This document shows, one piece after another, positions 28,985-39,146 of a stretch of DNA of 64,000 bases. The position numbers and the translations under genes are program-made. The notes under the pieces are model-generated. The model saw only the letters and a list, made by a program, of their open reading frames with translations, had not been told where the DNA came from and searched no databases. The stretch covers positions 19,853-83,852 of the forward strand of contig CANSLJ010000019.1 of the NCBI GenBank assembly GCA_947647735.1, written 5' to 3'. Numbering within the stretch: the first letter of the stretch is position 1; every line of letters begins with the position of its first letter. This DNA comes from an uncultured bacterium. Its GTDB lineage: Bacteria; Bacillota; Clostridia; Lachnospirales; Lachnospiraceae.

Positions 28985-29359
28985 ATGTACGAAGTTTATT
29001 TTTATCAGGATTCAAAAGGCAACCAGCCCGTAAAAGAATATCTTGATAAACTTGAAAAGAAATCCTTAAAAAGCAAGGATGCGCAAATAAAATACAACAA
29101 AATCGATCAGTATATCGAAATATTGAGACAATATGGTCTTTCCGCGGGCGAGCCTTTCATGAAGCACCTATTTGATGATATATGGGAGCTGCGCCCTTTA
29201 AGAGAGAGAATTCTATTCTTTTTCTGGGATGGCAATGCTTTCATCCCGCTAAATCACTTTACAAAAAGCACACAGAAGACACCAAAACGGGAACTTGACA
29301 AAGCCCGACGGTTAAGGAATGATTTTAGGGAAAGGTGCAAGAATGAACAAAAAATCTGA
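28985..29359 (+). CDS. HigB-type (RelE/Gp49-like) toxin
   Basis: A 124-residue putative mRNA interferase. The core YEVYFYQDSKGNQPVKEYLDKL and the later IWELRPLRERILFFFWDGNAFIPLNHFTKSTQKTP match the phage-derived Gp49/HigB family. The toxin gene comes first and overlaps its antitoxin by 17 bp, the usual higBA order. The region is more AT-rich than its neighbours. Confidence 0.88.
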   Translation: MYEVYFYQDSKGNQPVKEYLDKLEKKSLKSKDAQIKYNKIDQYIEILRQYGLSAGEPFMKHLFDDIWELRPLRERILFFFWDGNAFIPLNHFTKSTQKTPKRELDKARRLRNDFRERCKNEQKI

Positions 29360-29648
29360 TATATCTCCAATAGGTGAAAACTGGGAAAGTTACCGCAAAA
29401 CCCATTTTACTTCAGAGGAGATTGCTGAAAATAATCTGGTTGCCGAACTGGTTGGCCAGATGATACAAGCCCGAAAAGAAGAACACTTATCTCAAAGAGA
29501 TCTGGAATCAATTACCGGGATCAAACAGTCGGTGATCGCAAAAATGGAAAGCGGTAAAACTGATCCACATCTTTCTACCGTTTTAAAGCTTCTTTTTTCA
29601 ATGGGAAAAACTCTTACGGTTGTTCCCTTAGATGCAGGTCACAAATAA
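29343..29648 (+). CDS. HigA-type HTH antitoxin (XRE family)
   Basis: A 101-residue protein with a C-terminal XRE helix-turn-helix (about 45-98): HLSQRDLESITGIKQSVIAKMESGKTDPHLSTVLKLL. It should neutralise the toxin and repress the promoter. The longest ORF starts at 29319, but AAAGGTG lies before the ATG at 29343, giving a 17-bp overlap with the toxin gene. Confidence 0.88.
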   Translation: MNKKSDISPIGENWESYRKTHFTSEEIAENNLVAELVGQMIQARKEEHLSQRDLESITGIKQSVIAKMESGKTDPHLSTVLKLLFSMGKTLTVVPLDAGHK

Positions 29649-29682
29649 AATTCAAGACCATATTATTACTCTGTCAAAAATC

Positions 29683-29718
29683 AAGGGTGCTGCCTGACAT
29701 ACATTGGACAACACCCTT
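29683..29718. terminator. Bidirectional terminator between the toxin-antitoxin pair and the rhamnosidase gene
   Basis: AAGGGTG (29683-29689) pairs with CACCCTT (29712-29718), with further partial pairing inside, between two convergent genes. Short T-runs on both sides. Confidence 0.6.
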
Positions 29719-29748
29719 TCTAAAATATTATGGTATTTTATACCAGAT

Positions 29749-32556
29749 TCATTCCACTTCCCGCAAAAGCCGGTCGATCCTCTCTCTCTTCTCCCTGTCA
29801 ACATGATATCCGGTAAACGGTCCCCAGGTCATCTCCTCCAGCGTGCACAGTTCATCTTCAAAAGGAATCTTATCCAGCTTATATTCCTTTTCCAATACCG
29901 CCCATGTCTTCGGGTTTGCCTTCAGCTCCTCCCATGTGGAATCCAGACTGTAAACCTTGCGGTACGGTACGGTGGGCTCATAACAGAACTCATAACATCC
30001 CGCCTCCGCATGGATCACCACATTTTTTCCATCCTGACACATCTGCATATCCGCTGCATTCTTACGGATCACTTCCACAGATGCATCCGGCAGTACGATC
30101 TTGGCCTCCGTATCAAAAGGAACCACAAACCGGAATTTCAACAGTTTCCCGTCAATCTCCCAGGAAGATTCGATCATGCCTGATGCGGCACGAAGCTTTG
30201 CATCCGCTTTCCCGATCTGATAATTCGGCATCGGCGCGATCCGGAACTTCTTAAATCCCGCCCCTTCCTCACAGGGATTGATACCTGCCATATTGCGGAA
30301 CATCCATTCCACGACAGAACCATAAGAATAATGGTTCAGTGAATTCATAGCCGTACCGCTGATCTTACCATCCGGCTCCACGGAATTCCATCGCTCCCAG
30401 ATCGTGGTCGCTCCCATCAACACTTCATACAGCCATCCCGGATATCCTTTCTCCAGCAGCAGATGATATGCCAGATCGTTCATTCCGTTTTCAGACAGCA
30501 TCCTGCAGAGATAAGGCGTCCCGACAAAGCCTGTATCCAGATGATAGAAATTCTTTTTCAGCCTGTTCAGAAGTCCTTCACATACTCTCTCATAAGCGTA
30601 GTCCGGCGTCAGCCCCATATACAGAACAACAACATAAGCTGTCATAGTATCTACCGCCAGCTTGCCGGCAGGTGTAAAATATTCTTTTACAAAAGCGTCA
30701 TATATCTCTTTTTCCAGCTTTTCATAAGTCTCAGCATCTTCCTTTTTCCCCAGGATCCTCGCCGCCTTCGCCAGAATGCCTGTTGAATGATAATAATAGG
30801 CGGATGCAATCAGATTCGGATCTGTTGCACCGTAAACGCCGCCCGGATAATTGCCGTCCAGCGCCAGCCAGTCCGCATAATGCTTTCCCGTCTGCCAGAG
30901 GCGTTTTGCGCCGTCCTCATCATCCTCCCGTTTCATGTAATCCACCCAGCCCTTCATGCTGTCATACTGGCGGCGCAGGATATTTTTGTCGCCATAATGC
31001 AGATACACATTCCAGGGAATGATCGTAGCGGCATCCGCCCAGGCGGTGGACGCATCCCCCGGATAATTCGCCACCGGCACAACATCCGGCACGCTGCCAT
31101 CCAGCTTTACCTGCTCCGCATAAAGATCCCTTCCATATTTCGTGTAAAAAGCACAGGTATCCATAAAATAGCAGGCAGTTCCGGAAAATATCTGAGCATC
31201 CCCGGTCCAGCCGTACCGTTCATCACGCTGTGGGCAGTCTGTCGGCACATCCAGAAAATTCCCTTTCATACCCCATTTCGCATTCAGAACAAGACGGTTT
31301 ACCAGCGGATCGGAAGTCGTGATCTCCCCCAGCTCTTCCATATCCGAATGGATCACCAGCCCACGGAAGTCCTCCGGATCTATCTCTCCTTCCCAGCCGA
31401 CAACATTGACGAACCGATATCCGTAAAATGTAAAATGCTGCCTTACATCCCGTTCCTTTCCATCTGAGATATAGGTAAATTCCGCTTCCGCCGAGCGCAG
31501 ATTATCATTGTAAAAATTGCCGTCCTGCAGGATCTCCCCGAACTGGAAATACAGCTTTGTTCCCGCTGGCGCTTTACATCTGAACTGCAGCCAGCCCACC
31601 ATATTCTGCCCCATATCAAGAACAGTTTCTCCCGCAGGCGTATGGATCACCTCCACCGGCTTTATCTCTTCATGCACCGTAATAGCCGGGGAAAGCCTCG
31701 GGCATAGCCGCTCGTATCCCAGTTCGATCCGCTCCACCCCGAATATCTCACTGTCATCCAGCGTTGTGTCATATATCTCCCCGGAGTAGATCCCGCTGGA
31801 TATAACGCTGCTTCTTCTCGCCCTCCACGTCTCATCGGTACCGAAAATCTCTTCCGTGCCATCCTCATATCGGATGTGGATCTCAGCCAGTGCCGCCAGA
31901 CGGTCGCCATAATTTTCAAACTCGGTCCGCATGCCGTAACGTCCCTTGTACCAGCCGTCTCCCAGAACCATTTCCACACGGTTGTTTCCTGTCTCCAGCT
32001 TCAGCTCATAGGTCTGATACTGGAGCCAGCTGTCATAATCACAAAATCCCGGCAAAAGGCATTCGTCTCCCTGCTTTTCTCCATTCAGATAAAACTCATA
32101 CAGGCCGAGCCCTATCATATAGGCTCTTGCCTCCGCCACCGGTTTTGAGATCTCAAAATCCTGCCAGACTACCGCCTGTACATCCTTTTCAGCCTGTGGC
32201 GTAATCCATTTCGCCTGCCAGATACGGTCATTCCCCGTCACAGTTTTCGCTGTCTCAAACCACTGTACATCACTGACAATGCTGTCACCTGTCTCATCCG
32301 TCACCCTGACCCTCCAGTAATATCTGGTCATGGGACTTAACGTTATCGGCAGCTCAAATCCTGTACTCACAATCTCTTCACATACTCCGCTGTCATACAG
32401 AATGTCTGAAAAATCTTTTTTCCGTGAGACCTGTACCTGCGCGGAGGCCTGCCGTCTTCCCGCCGCCTCCGTCACCACATAGGAAACCGTGGGATTCGCC
32501 AGATCAAACCCCAGTGGATTTGTCAGATGGTTTACTTTTAAATGATCGATCTTCAT
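29749..32556 (-). CDS. Alpha-L-rhamnosidase, GH78
   Basis: Removes terminal alpha-L-rhamnose from plant glycosides or rhamnogalacturonan fragments by inversion. 935 residues, a typical length: N-terminal beta-sandwich domains (about 1-330), then the catalytic (alpha/alpha)6 barrel carrying DVPTDCPQRDERYGWTGDAQ, the hallmark segment with the general acid, and a C-terminal beta-domain. No signal peptide, so it acts in the cytoplasm on imported oligosaccharides. AGAGAGGA sets the ATG at 32556 over the longer ORF start at 32589. Last gene of the transport/two-component unit. Confidence 0.92.
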   Translation of the reverse strand: MKIDHLKVNHLTNPLGFDLANPTVSYVVTEAAGRRQASAQVQVSRKKDFSDILYDSGVCEEIVSTGFELPITLSPMTRYYWRVRVTDETGDSIVSDVQWFETAKTVTGNDRIWQAKWITPQAEKDVQAVVWQDFEISKPVAEARAYMIGLGLYEFYLNGEKQGDECLLPGFCDYDSWLQYQTYELKLETGNNRVEMVLGDGWYKGRYGMRTEFENYGDRLAALAEIHIRYEDGTEEIFGTDETWRARRSSVISSGIYSGEIYDTTLDDSEIFGVERIELGYERLCPRLSPAITVHEEIKPVEVIHTPAGETVLDMGQNMVGWLQFRCKAPAGTKLYFQFGEILQDGNFYNDNLRSAEAEFTYISDGKERDVRQHFTFYGYRFVNVVGWEGEIDPEDFRGLVIHSDMEELGEITTSDPLVNRLVLNAKWGMKGNFLDVPTDCPQRDERYGWTGDAQIFSGTACYFMDTCAFYTKYGRDLYAEQVKLDGSVPDVVPVANYPGDASTAWADAATIIPWNVYLHYGDKNILRRQYDSMKGWVDYMKREDDEDGAKRLWQTGKHYADWLALDGNYPGGVYGATDPNLIASAYYYHSTGILAKAARILGKKEDAETYEKLEKEIYDAFVKEYFTPAGKLAVDTMTAYVVVLYMGLTPDYAYERVCEGLLNRLKKNFYHLDTGFVGTPYLCRMLSENGMNDLAYHLLLEKGYPGWLYEVLMGATTIWERWNSVEPDGKISGTAMNSLNHYSYGSVVEWMFRNMAGINPCEEGAGFKKFRIAPMPNYQIGKADAKLRAASGMIESSWEIDGKLLKFRFVVPFDTEAKIVLPDASVEVIRKNAADMQMCQDGKNVVIHAEAGCYEFCYEPTVPYRKVYSLDSTWEELKANPKTWAVLEKEYKLDKIPFEDELCTLEEMTWGPFTGYHVDREKRERIDRLLREVE

Positions 32557-32585
32557 AATCAATTCCTCTCTCCGTTCTCTTTTCG

Positions 32586-34400
32586 TCATAACTGCTTTCT
32601 ATTATTTTTATCCGTCGGCATTTTTTGCCCGACTGTCACTGCAAAACCCTGCCCCCCCGATACGTTCTCCATCTCAAAGATCAGATCTTTCGAATATAAC
32701 AGCAGACACCTTGTATAGGTATTCACGATCCCCATCCCGCCGATCTCCGTCTCCGCCGATATAGCTCTCTCCAGAATGTTTTTTCGTGCCTCTTCCAGCT
32801 TTTTCTGCAGCTCCAGAAGAATCTCCCGGGATACGCCGCAGCCGTTATCCTCCACCCTGATCACCCAGCTATCCTCCAGCACTCTCCCTGTAATGGAGAT
32901 ATGGATGCTGGAATCTATGTTCCGGAAACCATGCTTCACACAGTTTTCCACCAGCTGCTGAAGCGTCATTTTCGGAATGATCTGTTTTCCGATCCGCTGA
33001 TCTATATCTATGCTTGTCTCCAGACGGTTCTCATGCCGGGCTTTTAACAGGTAAAAGTAATTGTCCAGATATTCCAGTTCTTTTTCTACTGTGGCATAAC
33101 GTTCTTTATTATTTGTGGAATAACGCAGCATATTTCCGAGACAGCCGCACATCTCACAGATCGTCTCGTCATTGTCCAATATTGCCCTGGAAGAGATCGT
33201 ATTGAGCACATTATAGATAAAATGGGGATTCACCTGCGCCTGCAGTGTGTCGAACTGTGCCTGCAGCTGGAGCATCGCCGCCTGCTTCTCACTCCGCAGA
33301 GCCTTATCGAGTCTCTCCATCATCGCCTGATAAGCGCGGATCAGTTCCTGAAATTCATCCGTATACCCGGCCTTTTCCAGATGCTGATTATCTTTCAGAT
33401 TTTCAATATTTGTATTTTCCACTGTCTCCTGAAGCCGTTTGATCGGTTTTGTCAAAACGCCTGCCCAGAAGATAACCATCACAAGGCTGACACCAAACGT
33501 CAATAATGTCGCCAGAAAAGCTATGGAAAAAAGCTGTCCCCTCTCCAGAAGAAAATCTTTTTTATATGCCAGTACCACCAGATCAAAATCCGAGGATGAC
33601 GCTTTTGTGTAGATGGTATTATCCTCCTCCTGTATCGTATCCTCCCGCAGATTTTCGATCCATTCGCGATCCTTCTCACTCAATTCCGTTCCATAACTTC
33701 TATCACTGGCATAAAGAAGGTCTTCTCCGTTCACCACGATCAGAAAGTCGATATCCGGGTCCGATCTTTCCAGCGACGCGAAGCTGTCCATCCTGCTCTC
33801 CACCTCCAGAAAGCCCATCCCCTCTCCGCGAAGCGCCTTCATCAGCGAATAGACGGAAACCGTGTCATAAGAACTCCAGTAATCAGGATGGGCCGTCACA
33901 ATAACAGATTCCCCATCCGCCGCGATCACTGGTTCCAGATAGGGGATATTTTCCACCTGAAAATCCGAGATAAGCCGCTGTGTCGGTATGTCGCCGCTGC
34001 TTGTTATATGGATGGCACTGCTCGTGAGAAAGGAATCCTGATTAAAAAAAACCGTCCGGTAAGAGTTTTTCATAATATACTCTGTACTGAGCCCGGTACT
34101 GAGTTCCGATTTCGCATCCAGCACATACCTGTTCGGAACGCTCCCATCCTGATTCTGCGCCAGACAGGTAATGCTTTCAAGCAGAACGGCATCTGACAAA
34201 ATATACTGCATGATCGCATCCATCCGCCTCAGCCGCTCATCCATCTGCGCCACATAGGACTTTGCCGAAACCCGAAGATTGTTCTTCTGGCTTGTCATCT
34301 CATATTGAAGACTGATCCTGGCCACCGCAATGCCCAGGATCAGACTGATCAAAAATGCAACTGTCGTATATGCAAGTACCATCTTACTACGAAATTTCAT
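32586..34400 (-). CDS. YesM-like sensor histidine kinase
   Basis: 604 residues: membrane helix at about 7-29, an extracytoplasmic sensor region (about 30-285), a second helix (about 286-310), HAMP, then the His_kinase domain with phosphorylated histidine in VNPHFIYNVLNTISS and a HATPase domain (VENCVKHGF, VRVEDNGCGV, GMGIVNTYTRC). Kinases of this type pair with AraC-type response regulators and sense carbohydrates or their binding proteins. It lies between the permease genes and the rhamnosidase gene, 10 bp after the permease stop. Confidence 0.93.
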   Translation of the reverse strand: MKFRSKMVLAYTTVAFLISLILGIAVARISLQYEMTSQKNNLRVSAKSYVAQMDERLRRMDAIMQYILSDAVLLESITCLAQNQDGSVPNRYVLDAKSELSTGLSTEYIMKNSYRTVFFNQDSFLTSSAIHITSSGDIPTQRLISDFQVENIPYLEPVIAADGESVIVTAHPDYWSSYDTVSVYSLMKALRGEGMGFLEVESRMDSFASLERSDPDIDFLIVVNGEDLLYASDRSYGTELSEKDREWIENLREDTIQEEDNTIYTKASSSDFDLVVLAYKKDFLLERGQLFSIAFLATLLTFGVSLVMVIFWAGVLTKPIKRLQETVENTNIENLKDNQHLEKAGYTDEFQELIRAYQAMMERLDKALRSEKQAAMLQLQAQFDTLQAQVNPHFIYNVLNTISSRAILDNDETICEMCGCLGNMLRYSTNNKERYATVEKELEYLDNYFYLLKARHENRLETSIDIDQRIGKQIIPKMTLQQLVENCVKHGFRNIDSSIHISITGRVLEDSWVIRVEDNGCGVSREILLELQKKLEEARKNILERAISAETEIGGMGIVNTYTRCLLLYSKDLIFEMENVSGGQGFAVTVGQKMPTDKNNRKQL

Positions 34401-34410
34401 AGCAGTTACC

Positions 34411-35241
34411 TTATCCTTTTACAGAACCAGCTACCATACCATCTACAATTTTCTTGTTAAATATGATAAAGAGGATCAGCATCGGAACCGTAATGATAAT
34501 GATATCCGCAAACAGCAGATTGAAGCTGCTCGCAAGCTGTCCCTGATAGTTGTATAACGTCAGCTGAACTGTTGTATTTTCAGAACCCGGCAGGAAATAC
34601 AACGGGTTTGTAAAATCGTTAAACGTCTGTACGCCGACCAGAATGATAAGCGTTGCCTGGATCGGCTTAAGCAGCGGGAAGATCACTTTCGTGAAGATCT
34701 GCCATCTGTTGCATCCGTCAATCCTCGCCGCCTCCTCCAGTTCCCGCGGTATCGAAGCCATATAGCCCCGGTACAGCATGATCGCAAAAGGCGTCTGCAG
34801 CGCGATCTCTATCATGACCATGGAAAACATGGTTTTATAGATATGCAGGCTCTGCAGCAGATGGATCGTCGGAAGGATCGCCGCCGGTATCATAAGTCCC
34901 AGCATGATCAGCGCCTGAATGCCGCTCATGAGTTTATCGCGCCTTCTCTGTATCACATAGGCCGACATCGCCGCTGTCACCAGCAGTCCCAATACCGTAA
35001 ACAGTGTCAGGAGCCCGCTGTTCTTAAATGCTGTTACCAGCTGATAGTTTCCATGTTTGAATACTTCAATATAGTTTTCAAAGTGAAGCTCGCTCGGCCA
35101 GCTGATCGACAGTTTATTTGCCTCCGCCTTTGATTTCAGAGACTGTACAAGCATAAAATAAAACGGAACCAGAAAGAGGATGCATGTTATGATCACTCCC
35201 AGGATATCACCAAGGAGAAGAAGTCTTTTTTGTTTTTTCAT
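34411..35241 (-). CDS. Carbohydrate ABC transporter permease, MalG/LplC-like
   Basis: 276 residues, six membrane helices. The EAA loop that docks the ATPase reads EEAARIDGCNRWQIFTKVIFP. Overlaps the upstream permease gene by one base, indicating coupled translation. Confidence 0.93.
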   Translation of the reverse strand: MKKQKRLLLLGDILGVIITCILFLVPFYFMLVQSLKSKAEANKLSISWPSELHFENYIEVFKHGNYQLVTAFKNSGLLTLFTVLGLLVTAAMSAYVIQRRRDKLMSGIQALIMLGLMIPAAILPTIHLLQSLHIYKTMFSMVMIEIALQTPFAIMLYRGYMASIPRELEEAARIDGCNRWQIFTKVIFPLLKPIQATLIILVGVQTFNDFTNPLYFLPGSENTTVQLTLYNYQGQLASSFNLLFADIIIITVPMLILFIIFNKKIVDGMVAGSVKG

Positions 35242-36113
35242 TATTGGATAGCCTCCTCTCTCTTATTCAGGAAATGCTGCAGCGGGAATGCTATCACAGA
35301 GATCAATATCAGCATCACCACGTTGCCCGCCGTTGAAAGCCCATAGAAACCGGCCGCGTACTGCTTGTAAATAACAGATGCCAGTACATCCGTCGAGAAA
35401 CCGGGGCCGCCTCCTGTCATCGCCCAGATCAGGTCGAAGGACCGCAACCCGCCGATCAGGGAAAGAATGATGATGGAGTTCTGGGAAGGCGCCACCAGCG
35501 GGAGCGTGATATGTTTCAGCTTCTGCCATCCGGTCGCTCCATCGATGGATGCCGCTTCATAATATGTTTTATCAATGGACTGAATACCTGCGATATAGAT
35601 GACCACAGATATGGAAAGTCCTTTCCACACATCCGTTGCAATGATACTTGCGAGCGCCGTGTTCGGATTGCCGAGGAAATCAACGGCTGTTCCGCCAAGC
35701 GCCTGGATCACTACATTCAAAAGCCCTTTTGTCGGATGCATCATATAGGAAAAAGCAAGGCCCACCGCCATCATGGAAACCAGATTCGGGAAGAACACTG
35801 CCGAACGGATAAATCCTTTTGTCCTGATCTTGCTGGTCAGGAAGATCGCGATAAAGAACGCAAGAACCACTTTTAAAATGCTTGTTCCGAACGCATAGAT
35901 CAGAGTATGTACCACGGAAGAACTCATGGAATGTTCGGAAAAGAAAAGTTTATAGTTGTCAAGTCCACAGAATTTCGCTGTCTCAAAGTTCCATACGGTC
36001 AGACTGTAATACAGAGAAGATATGATCGGCCACAGGAAAAAGATACCGAAAATAAGCAGGGACGGAAGGACGAACCAAATGGGGTATAAACTCTGTTCCT
36101 TTTTGGTTTTCAT
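35241..36113 (-). CDS. Carbohydrate ABC transporter permease, MalF/LplB-like
   Basis: 290 residues, six membrane helices, EAA loop YEAASIDGATGWQKLKHITLP. GGAGG lies 7 bases before the ATG at 36113, which is preferred over 36131. Forms the channel with the next permease; substrate likely rhamnose-containing oligosaccharides, by context. Confidence 0.93.
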   Translation of the reverse strand: MKTKKEQSLYPIWFVLPSLLIFGIFFLWPIISSLYYSLTVWNFETAKFCGLDNYKLFFSEHSMSSSVVHTLIYAFGTSILKVVLAFFIAIFLTSKIRTKGFIRSAVFFPNLVSMMAVGLAFSYMMHPTKGLLNVVIQALGGTAVDFLGNPNTALASIIATDVWKGLSISVVIYIAGIQSIDKTYYEAASIDGATGWQKLKHITLPLVAPSQNSIIILSLIGGLRSFDLIWAMTGGGPGFSTDVLASVIYKQYAAGFYGLSTAGNVVMLILISVIAFPLQHFLNKREEAIQ

Positions 36114-36134
36114 ATTGTAACCTCCTATCAATGA

Positions 36135-36163
36135 GTGGCCGCCCGATATCTTCAGGCGGCCAC
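36135..36163 (-). other. Strong intercistronic hairpin between binding-protein and permease genes
   Basis: GTGGCCGCC (36135-36143) pairs perfectly with GGCGGCCAC (36155-36163). There is no T-run on the minus strand, so it probably slows RNA decay or partly stops transcription after the binding-protein gene, making that product more abundant than the permeases. Confidence 0.65.
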
Positions 36164-36189
36164 GCTGTTATCTCAGTTTTATCAGGATA

Positions 36190-37533
36190 TTATTCCCAAT
36201 CGTAGCCCAGCTGAACCGCAGATTTCTTACAGTCATCATCGTACATTGCGGCTGCTTCTGCGCCGGACATCTGTCCAAGGCCTACCGCGGTAGTCATCTG
36301 CTCACATGCCGTTCCCTTGATCGGAGACTGATACTCAAGAGCAGGACAGGTCTTTCCTTCATCGAAATACTTCTGCATATCCACACGTACTGCGCTGCAT
36401 ACGGATTCGGGCAGTTCATATCCCTTGATGCAGGAAGGGCCGTTTGCCCCGTAAGTTCCGAAGTACAGATCCATTGCTTCTTCCGTATAGTAGAACTCAA
36501 GGAATGCTTTGATCGCATCTATATGTTCACTGTCTTTGCTCACATACCAGCTCATCGGCTCCCATACGGTAAGCCCGTGATCATCCGCGTTATCGCCCGG
36601 AACACCGAATACACCGATATCATCCGGATTTTCCGCATTTTCAAGGATCAGAGGAAGCTGCTGTGTCAGAATAAACCAGTGCGTAGCTTCTCCGGTACCG
36701 ATCGCAAAGTTACCGTCTGTAACTGTTGCCGCGGATTTGTCCGCATTCAGGAAATCTACAAGATCCTCGTATTTTGTCCAGCTTCTGGTCGCCTCTGCAA
36801 CATTTGCATATTTTGCAGTTCCGTTTGTATAGTCATCAGCGAAAGTCGGGTTTGTCGCTGCGATATTGTAATAATCGCCAAGGAACAGAACCTGCGTTGC
36901 CCATGTCTCGCCGCCTGTGAAATAAACCGGTGTCTTGCCTGCGTCTGCCAGTTTCTGACAGTTTGCCACAAAATCATCCCATGTATGAGGGATCTCAAGC
37001 CCCAGCTCCTCATAGTCAGGCTTATAGTAGATCACCGCACCCGCCTGTGTGGAAGACTGCGGAGCACCGTAAATGGCGCCGTCGATCGTAACAGAGCTCA
37101 GGAACGCATCATCAAACTTCTGAACGATATCCCAGTCGGAAATATCAAGGAACCCACGGGAAGGGTTCAGCTCATGCAGCTTGGAACCGGAATTCCATAC
37201 CATGAAATCCGGAAGATCCCCTGATGCCATTCTCGTCTTGAGGATATTATCACCCTCAGAACCGCCCGGGTTAACCTCAACTTCAAATTCCATACCCAGT
37301 TTCTCTGTAGCCGCTGCCATAACCGCCTGTGTTCCTGCGTTATTTTCAGCATTTCCTCCCCACCATTTCAGGGTAACTCCTTCATACGGCTTCTCGCCGG
37401 ATGTCTCCTCAGAACCGGAAGCCTCCGCCGCCGGAGCTGCCCCGTCGCCGGAATCAGAGCTGCCGCATCCGGTCAGGACCAGACCCATTGTCAGTACGCC
37501 GGCAAGAGCCAGGGATACTATTTTCTTACGCAT
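36190..37533 (-). CDS. Sugar ABC transporter substrate-binding lipoprotein
   Basis: 447 residues of the family 1 extracellular solute-binding proteins. The signal peptide ends with a lipobox, VLTGC, with lipidated C23, then a Ser/Gly/Glu-rich linker. TLKWWGGNAENN begins the fold. GGAGG before the start. First of the transport genes, after the response regulator gene; a rhamno-oligosaccharide ligand is inferred from the rhamnosidase. Confidence 0.94.
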   Translation of the reverse strand: MRKKIVSLALAGVLTMGLVLTGCGSSDSGDGAAPAAEASGSEETSGEKPYEGVTLKWWGGNAENNAGTQAVMAAATEKLGMEFEVEVNPGGSEGDNILKTRMASGDLPDFMVWNSGSKLHELNPSRGFLDISDWDIVQKFDDAFLSSVTIDGAIYGAPQSSTQAGAVIYYKPDYEELGLEIPHTWDDFVANCQKLADAGKTPVYFTGGETWATQVLFLGDYYNIAATNPTFADDYTNGTAKYANVAEATRSWTKYEDLVDFLNADKSAATVTDGNFAIGTGEATHWFILTQQLPLILENAENPDDIGVFGVPGDNADDHGLTVWEPMSWYVSKDSEHIDAIKAFLEFYYTEEAMDLYFGTYGANGPSCIKGYELPESVCSAVRVDMQKYFDEGKTCPALEYQSPIKGTACEQMTTAVGLGQMSGAEAAAMYDDDCKKSAVQLGYDWE

Positions 37534-37643
37534 AAATCAAATCCTCCTTTGTTTTACTTTTAATTTTAATATGGTTTCATTTTATCCATTGAAAAATAAA
37601 AAGTACATGGACGATTCAAAACAAAGCGATTGAAAATCTGAAA

Positions 37644-39146
37644 CTATTTGATATAATCCGCCGGGCTCTGCCCCGTGTAGGAGCGGAATATCCTGCTGAA
37701 ATAAAACTGGTCGCGATAGCCCACCATCTCCGCGATATCCTTGACAAAAAGCTCGCTGTTTTCCTCCATCAGCTGTTTCGCCCTCTCTATCCGGATACCG
37801 GTCAGATATTGATTGTAGGACTGTCTTGTATATTTCCGGAACAGTTTACTCATGTATGCCTGCGAGATCGCAAAAAGATCCGATATTTCCTGTAAGGACA
37901 ACGGCTCCGAAATATGGTCCCTCAGGTATATTTTGATATTCTCAAAAAATTCCGGGGAATCCACTTTATGGTTTTCTTTTTCCTTTTCCGGCAGATGATA
38001 AAAGGAAGCGTAGAGATTCTGCCACAGCATCTCCATACTTGTGGAATAGTAGAAGGCATCTTCAAACTGATACTCACTCTCGATCAGAGACTCCGTATCG
38101 CCCGTCTGCGTCCCGATGAAATTCCTGATCCTTCTGGTCGCCTGCTCCAGCCACACCTGGGGGCGTTTTTCTTTTTCCCACTGGGTAAAGGCTCTTATGA
38201 TGCATTTCTGAAGCTGGTCGTACCTTCCCGTCTTGACATACTGCCCCATCTCCTGCAAAAGTCCTGAAAGTTCCGCAATGTCCAGAGAGGGTATCCTTTC
38301 CTCCAGGAGCCGTTTTTTATCAAGATCCACCACCTGGGAAAGCCCGACGGTGCTCAGCGTATTGAGCCAGTAATACAGATTCCTTATCTTCTCTGATATC
38401 TCCGGTCCTGAGAACGCCTCTCCATAATACAGAAGCGTTGTATAGGAACCCTCCGTCTTCTGGCGCCGCTCAACCCTTGTCATATAATCGATCAACGGCT
38501 GCTGCCCCAGTACCTCCTTCGGGATCAGAAACAGTTCTTCCATATTGTCGCGGCCGTATACGGAATAGGCTTCCTCAATGGTACTGTACAGTTCCGGCTC
38601 CTTTGAGGGCGAATACCTTCTGGGCAGCCCGTTTTCACGCAAAAGAGCCGCATAGAATTCCCTGTACGGAAAAAACTGCCGGATCTCTTCCAGCGCGATC
38701 GTTTCGCCTATGCAGAGTTTTCGGAATATCCCTGTTCTTCTGTCATAGTAGAGCCTTCTCAGCTTTTCCTCCACGTTCTTCATGGTCCGCAGCATCTGGG
38801 ATGGTACAATGGGTTTTGTCAGATAGTCCAGCACACCACTGCGGAAGGCGTCTCTGGCATACTCAAAATCCTGATACCCGCTGATAATGACAAAACACAG
38901 ATTCGGCATTATCGCACTCGCCTGCCGGACCAGTTCCAGTCCATTCATCAGGGGCATCTCAACGTCCGTCAGGACCAGATCCGGAGACACTTTCCCTATC
39001 AGTTCCAACGCTTCACTTCCGTTTCCGGCAGTACCGGCCACCTCAAATCCCGGGCAGTCTCTCTCCAAAATACGGCTGATCGCCTTTACCGCCATAACCT
39101 CGTCATCCACCACCACCACTTTATATATCATCCCGTTCGGTTCCAT
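37644..39146 (-). CDS. YesN-like AraC-type response regulator
   Basis: 500 residues: receiver domain (about 7-125) with phosphoacceptor D61 in LVLTDVEMPLMNG, a middle region of unknown fold, and two AraC-type helix-turn-helix motifs at the C-terminus (about 400-500; LSLQEISDLFAISQAYMSKLF and VKDIAEMVGYRDQFYFSRIF). It should activate the adjoining transporter and GH78 genes on signal from the YesM-like kinase encoded three genes downstream. GGAGGG precedes the ATG at 39146; a second ATG at 39131 is possible. Confidence 0.93.
   Translation of the reverse strand: MEPNGMIYKVVVVDDEVMAVKAISRILERDCPGFEVAGTAGNGSEALELIGKVSPDLVLTDVEMPLMNGLELVRQASAIMPNLCFVIISGYQDFEYARDAFRSGVLDYLTKPIVPSQMLRTMKNVEEKLRRLYYDRRTGIFRKLCIGETIALEEIRQFFPYREFYAALLRENGLPRRYSPSKEPELYSTIEEAYSVYGRDNMEELFLIPKEVLGQQPLIDYMTRVERRQKTEGSYTTLLYYGEAFSGPEISEKIRNLYYWLNTLSTVGLSQVVDLDKKRLLEERIPSLDIAELSGLLQEMGQYVKTGRYDQLQKCIIRAFTQWEKEKRPQVWLEQATRRIRNFIGTQTGDTESLIESEYQFEDAFYYSTSMEMLWQNLYASFYHLPEKEKENHKVDSPEFFENIKIYLRDHISEPLSLQEISDLFAISQAYMSKLFRKYTRQSYNQYLTGIRIERAKQLMEENSELFVKDIAEMVGYRDQFYFSRIFRSYTGQSPADYIK

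Noticed and set aside
29343-29748. Second copy of the SRP RNA 3' end as an attachment site for the HigBA pair
   Set aside because: Searched the sequence after the antitoxin gene for the SRP terminal helix and found no repeat, so island insertion at the SRP gene is not supported.
29749-32589. Longer start for the rhamnosidase gene at 32589
   Set aside because: It overlaps the end of the kinase gene, has no ribosome site, and adds an 11-residue N-terminus before the segment with the good AGAGAGGA-ATG signal.
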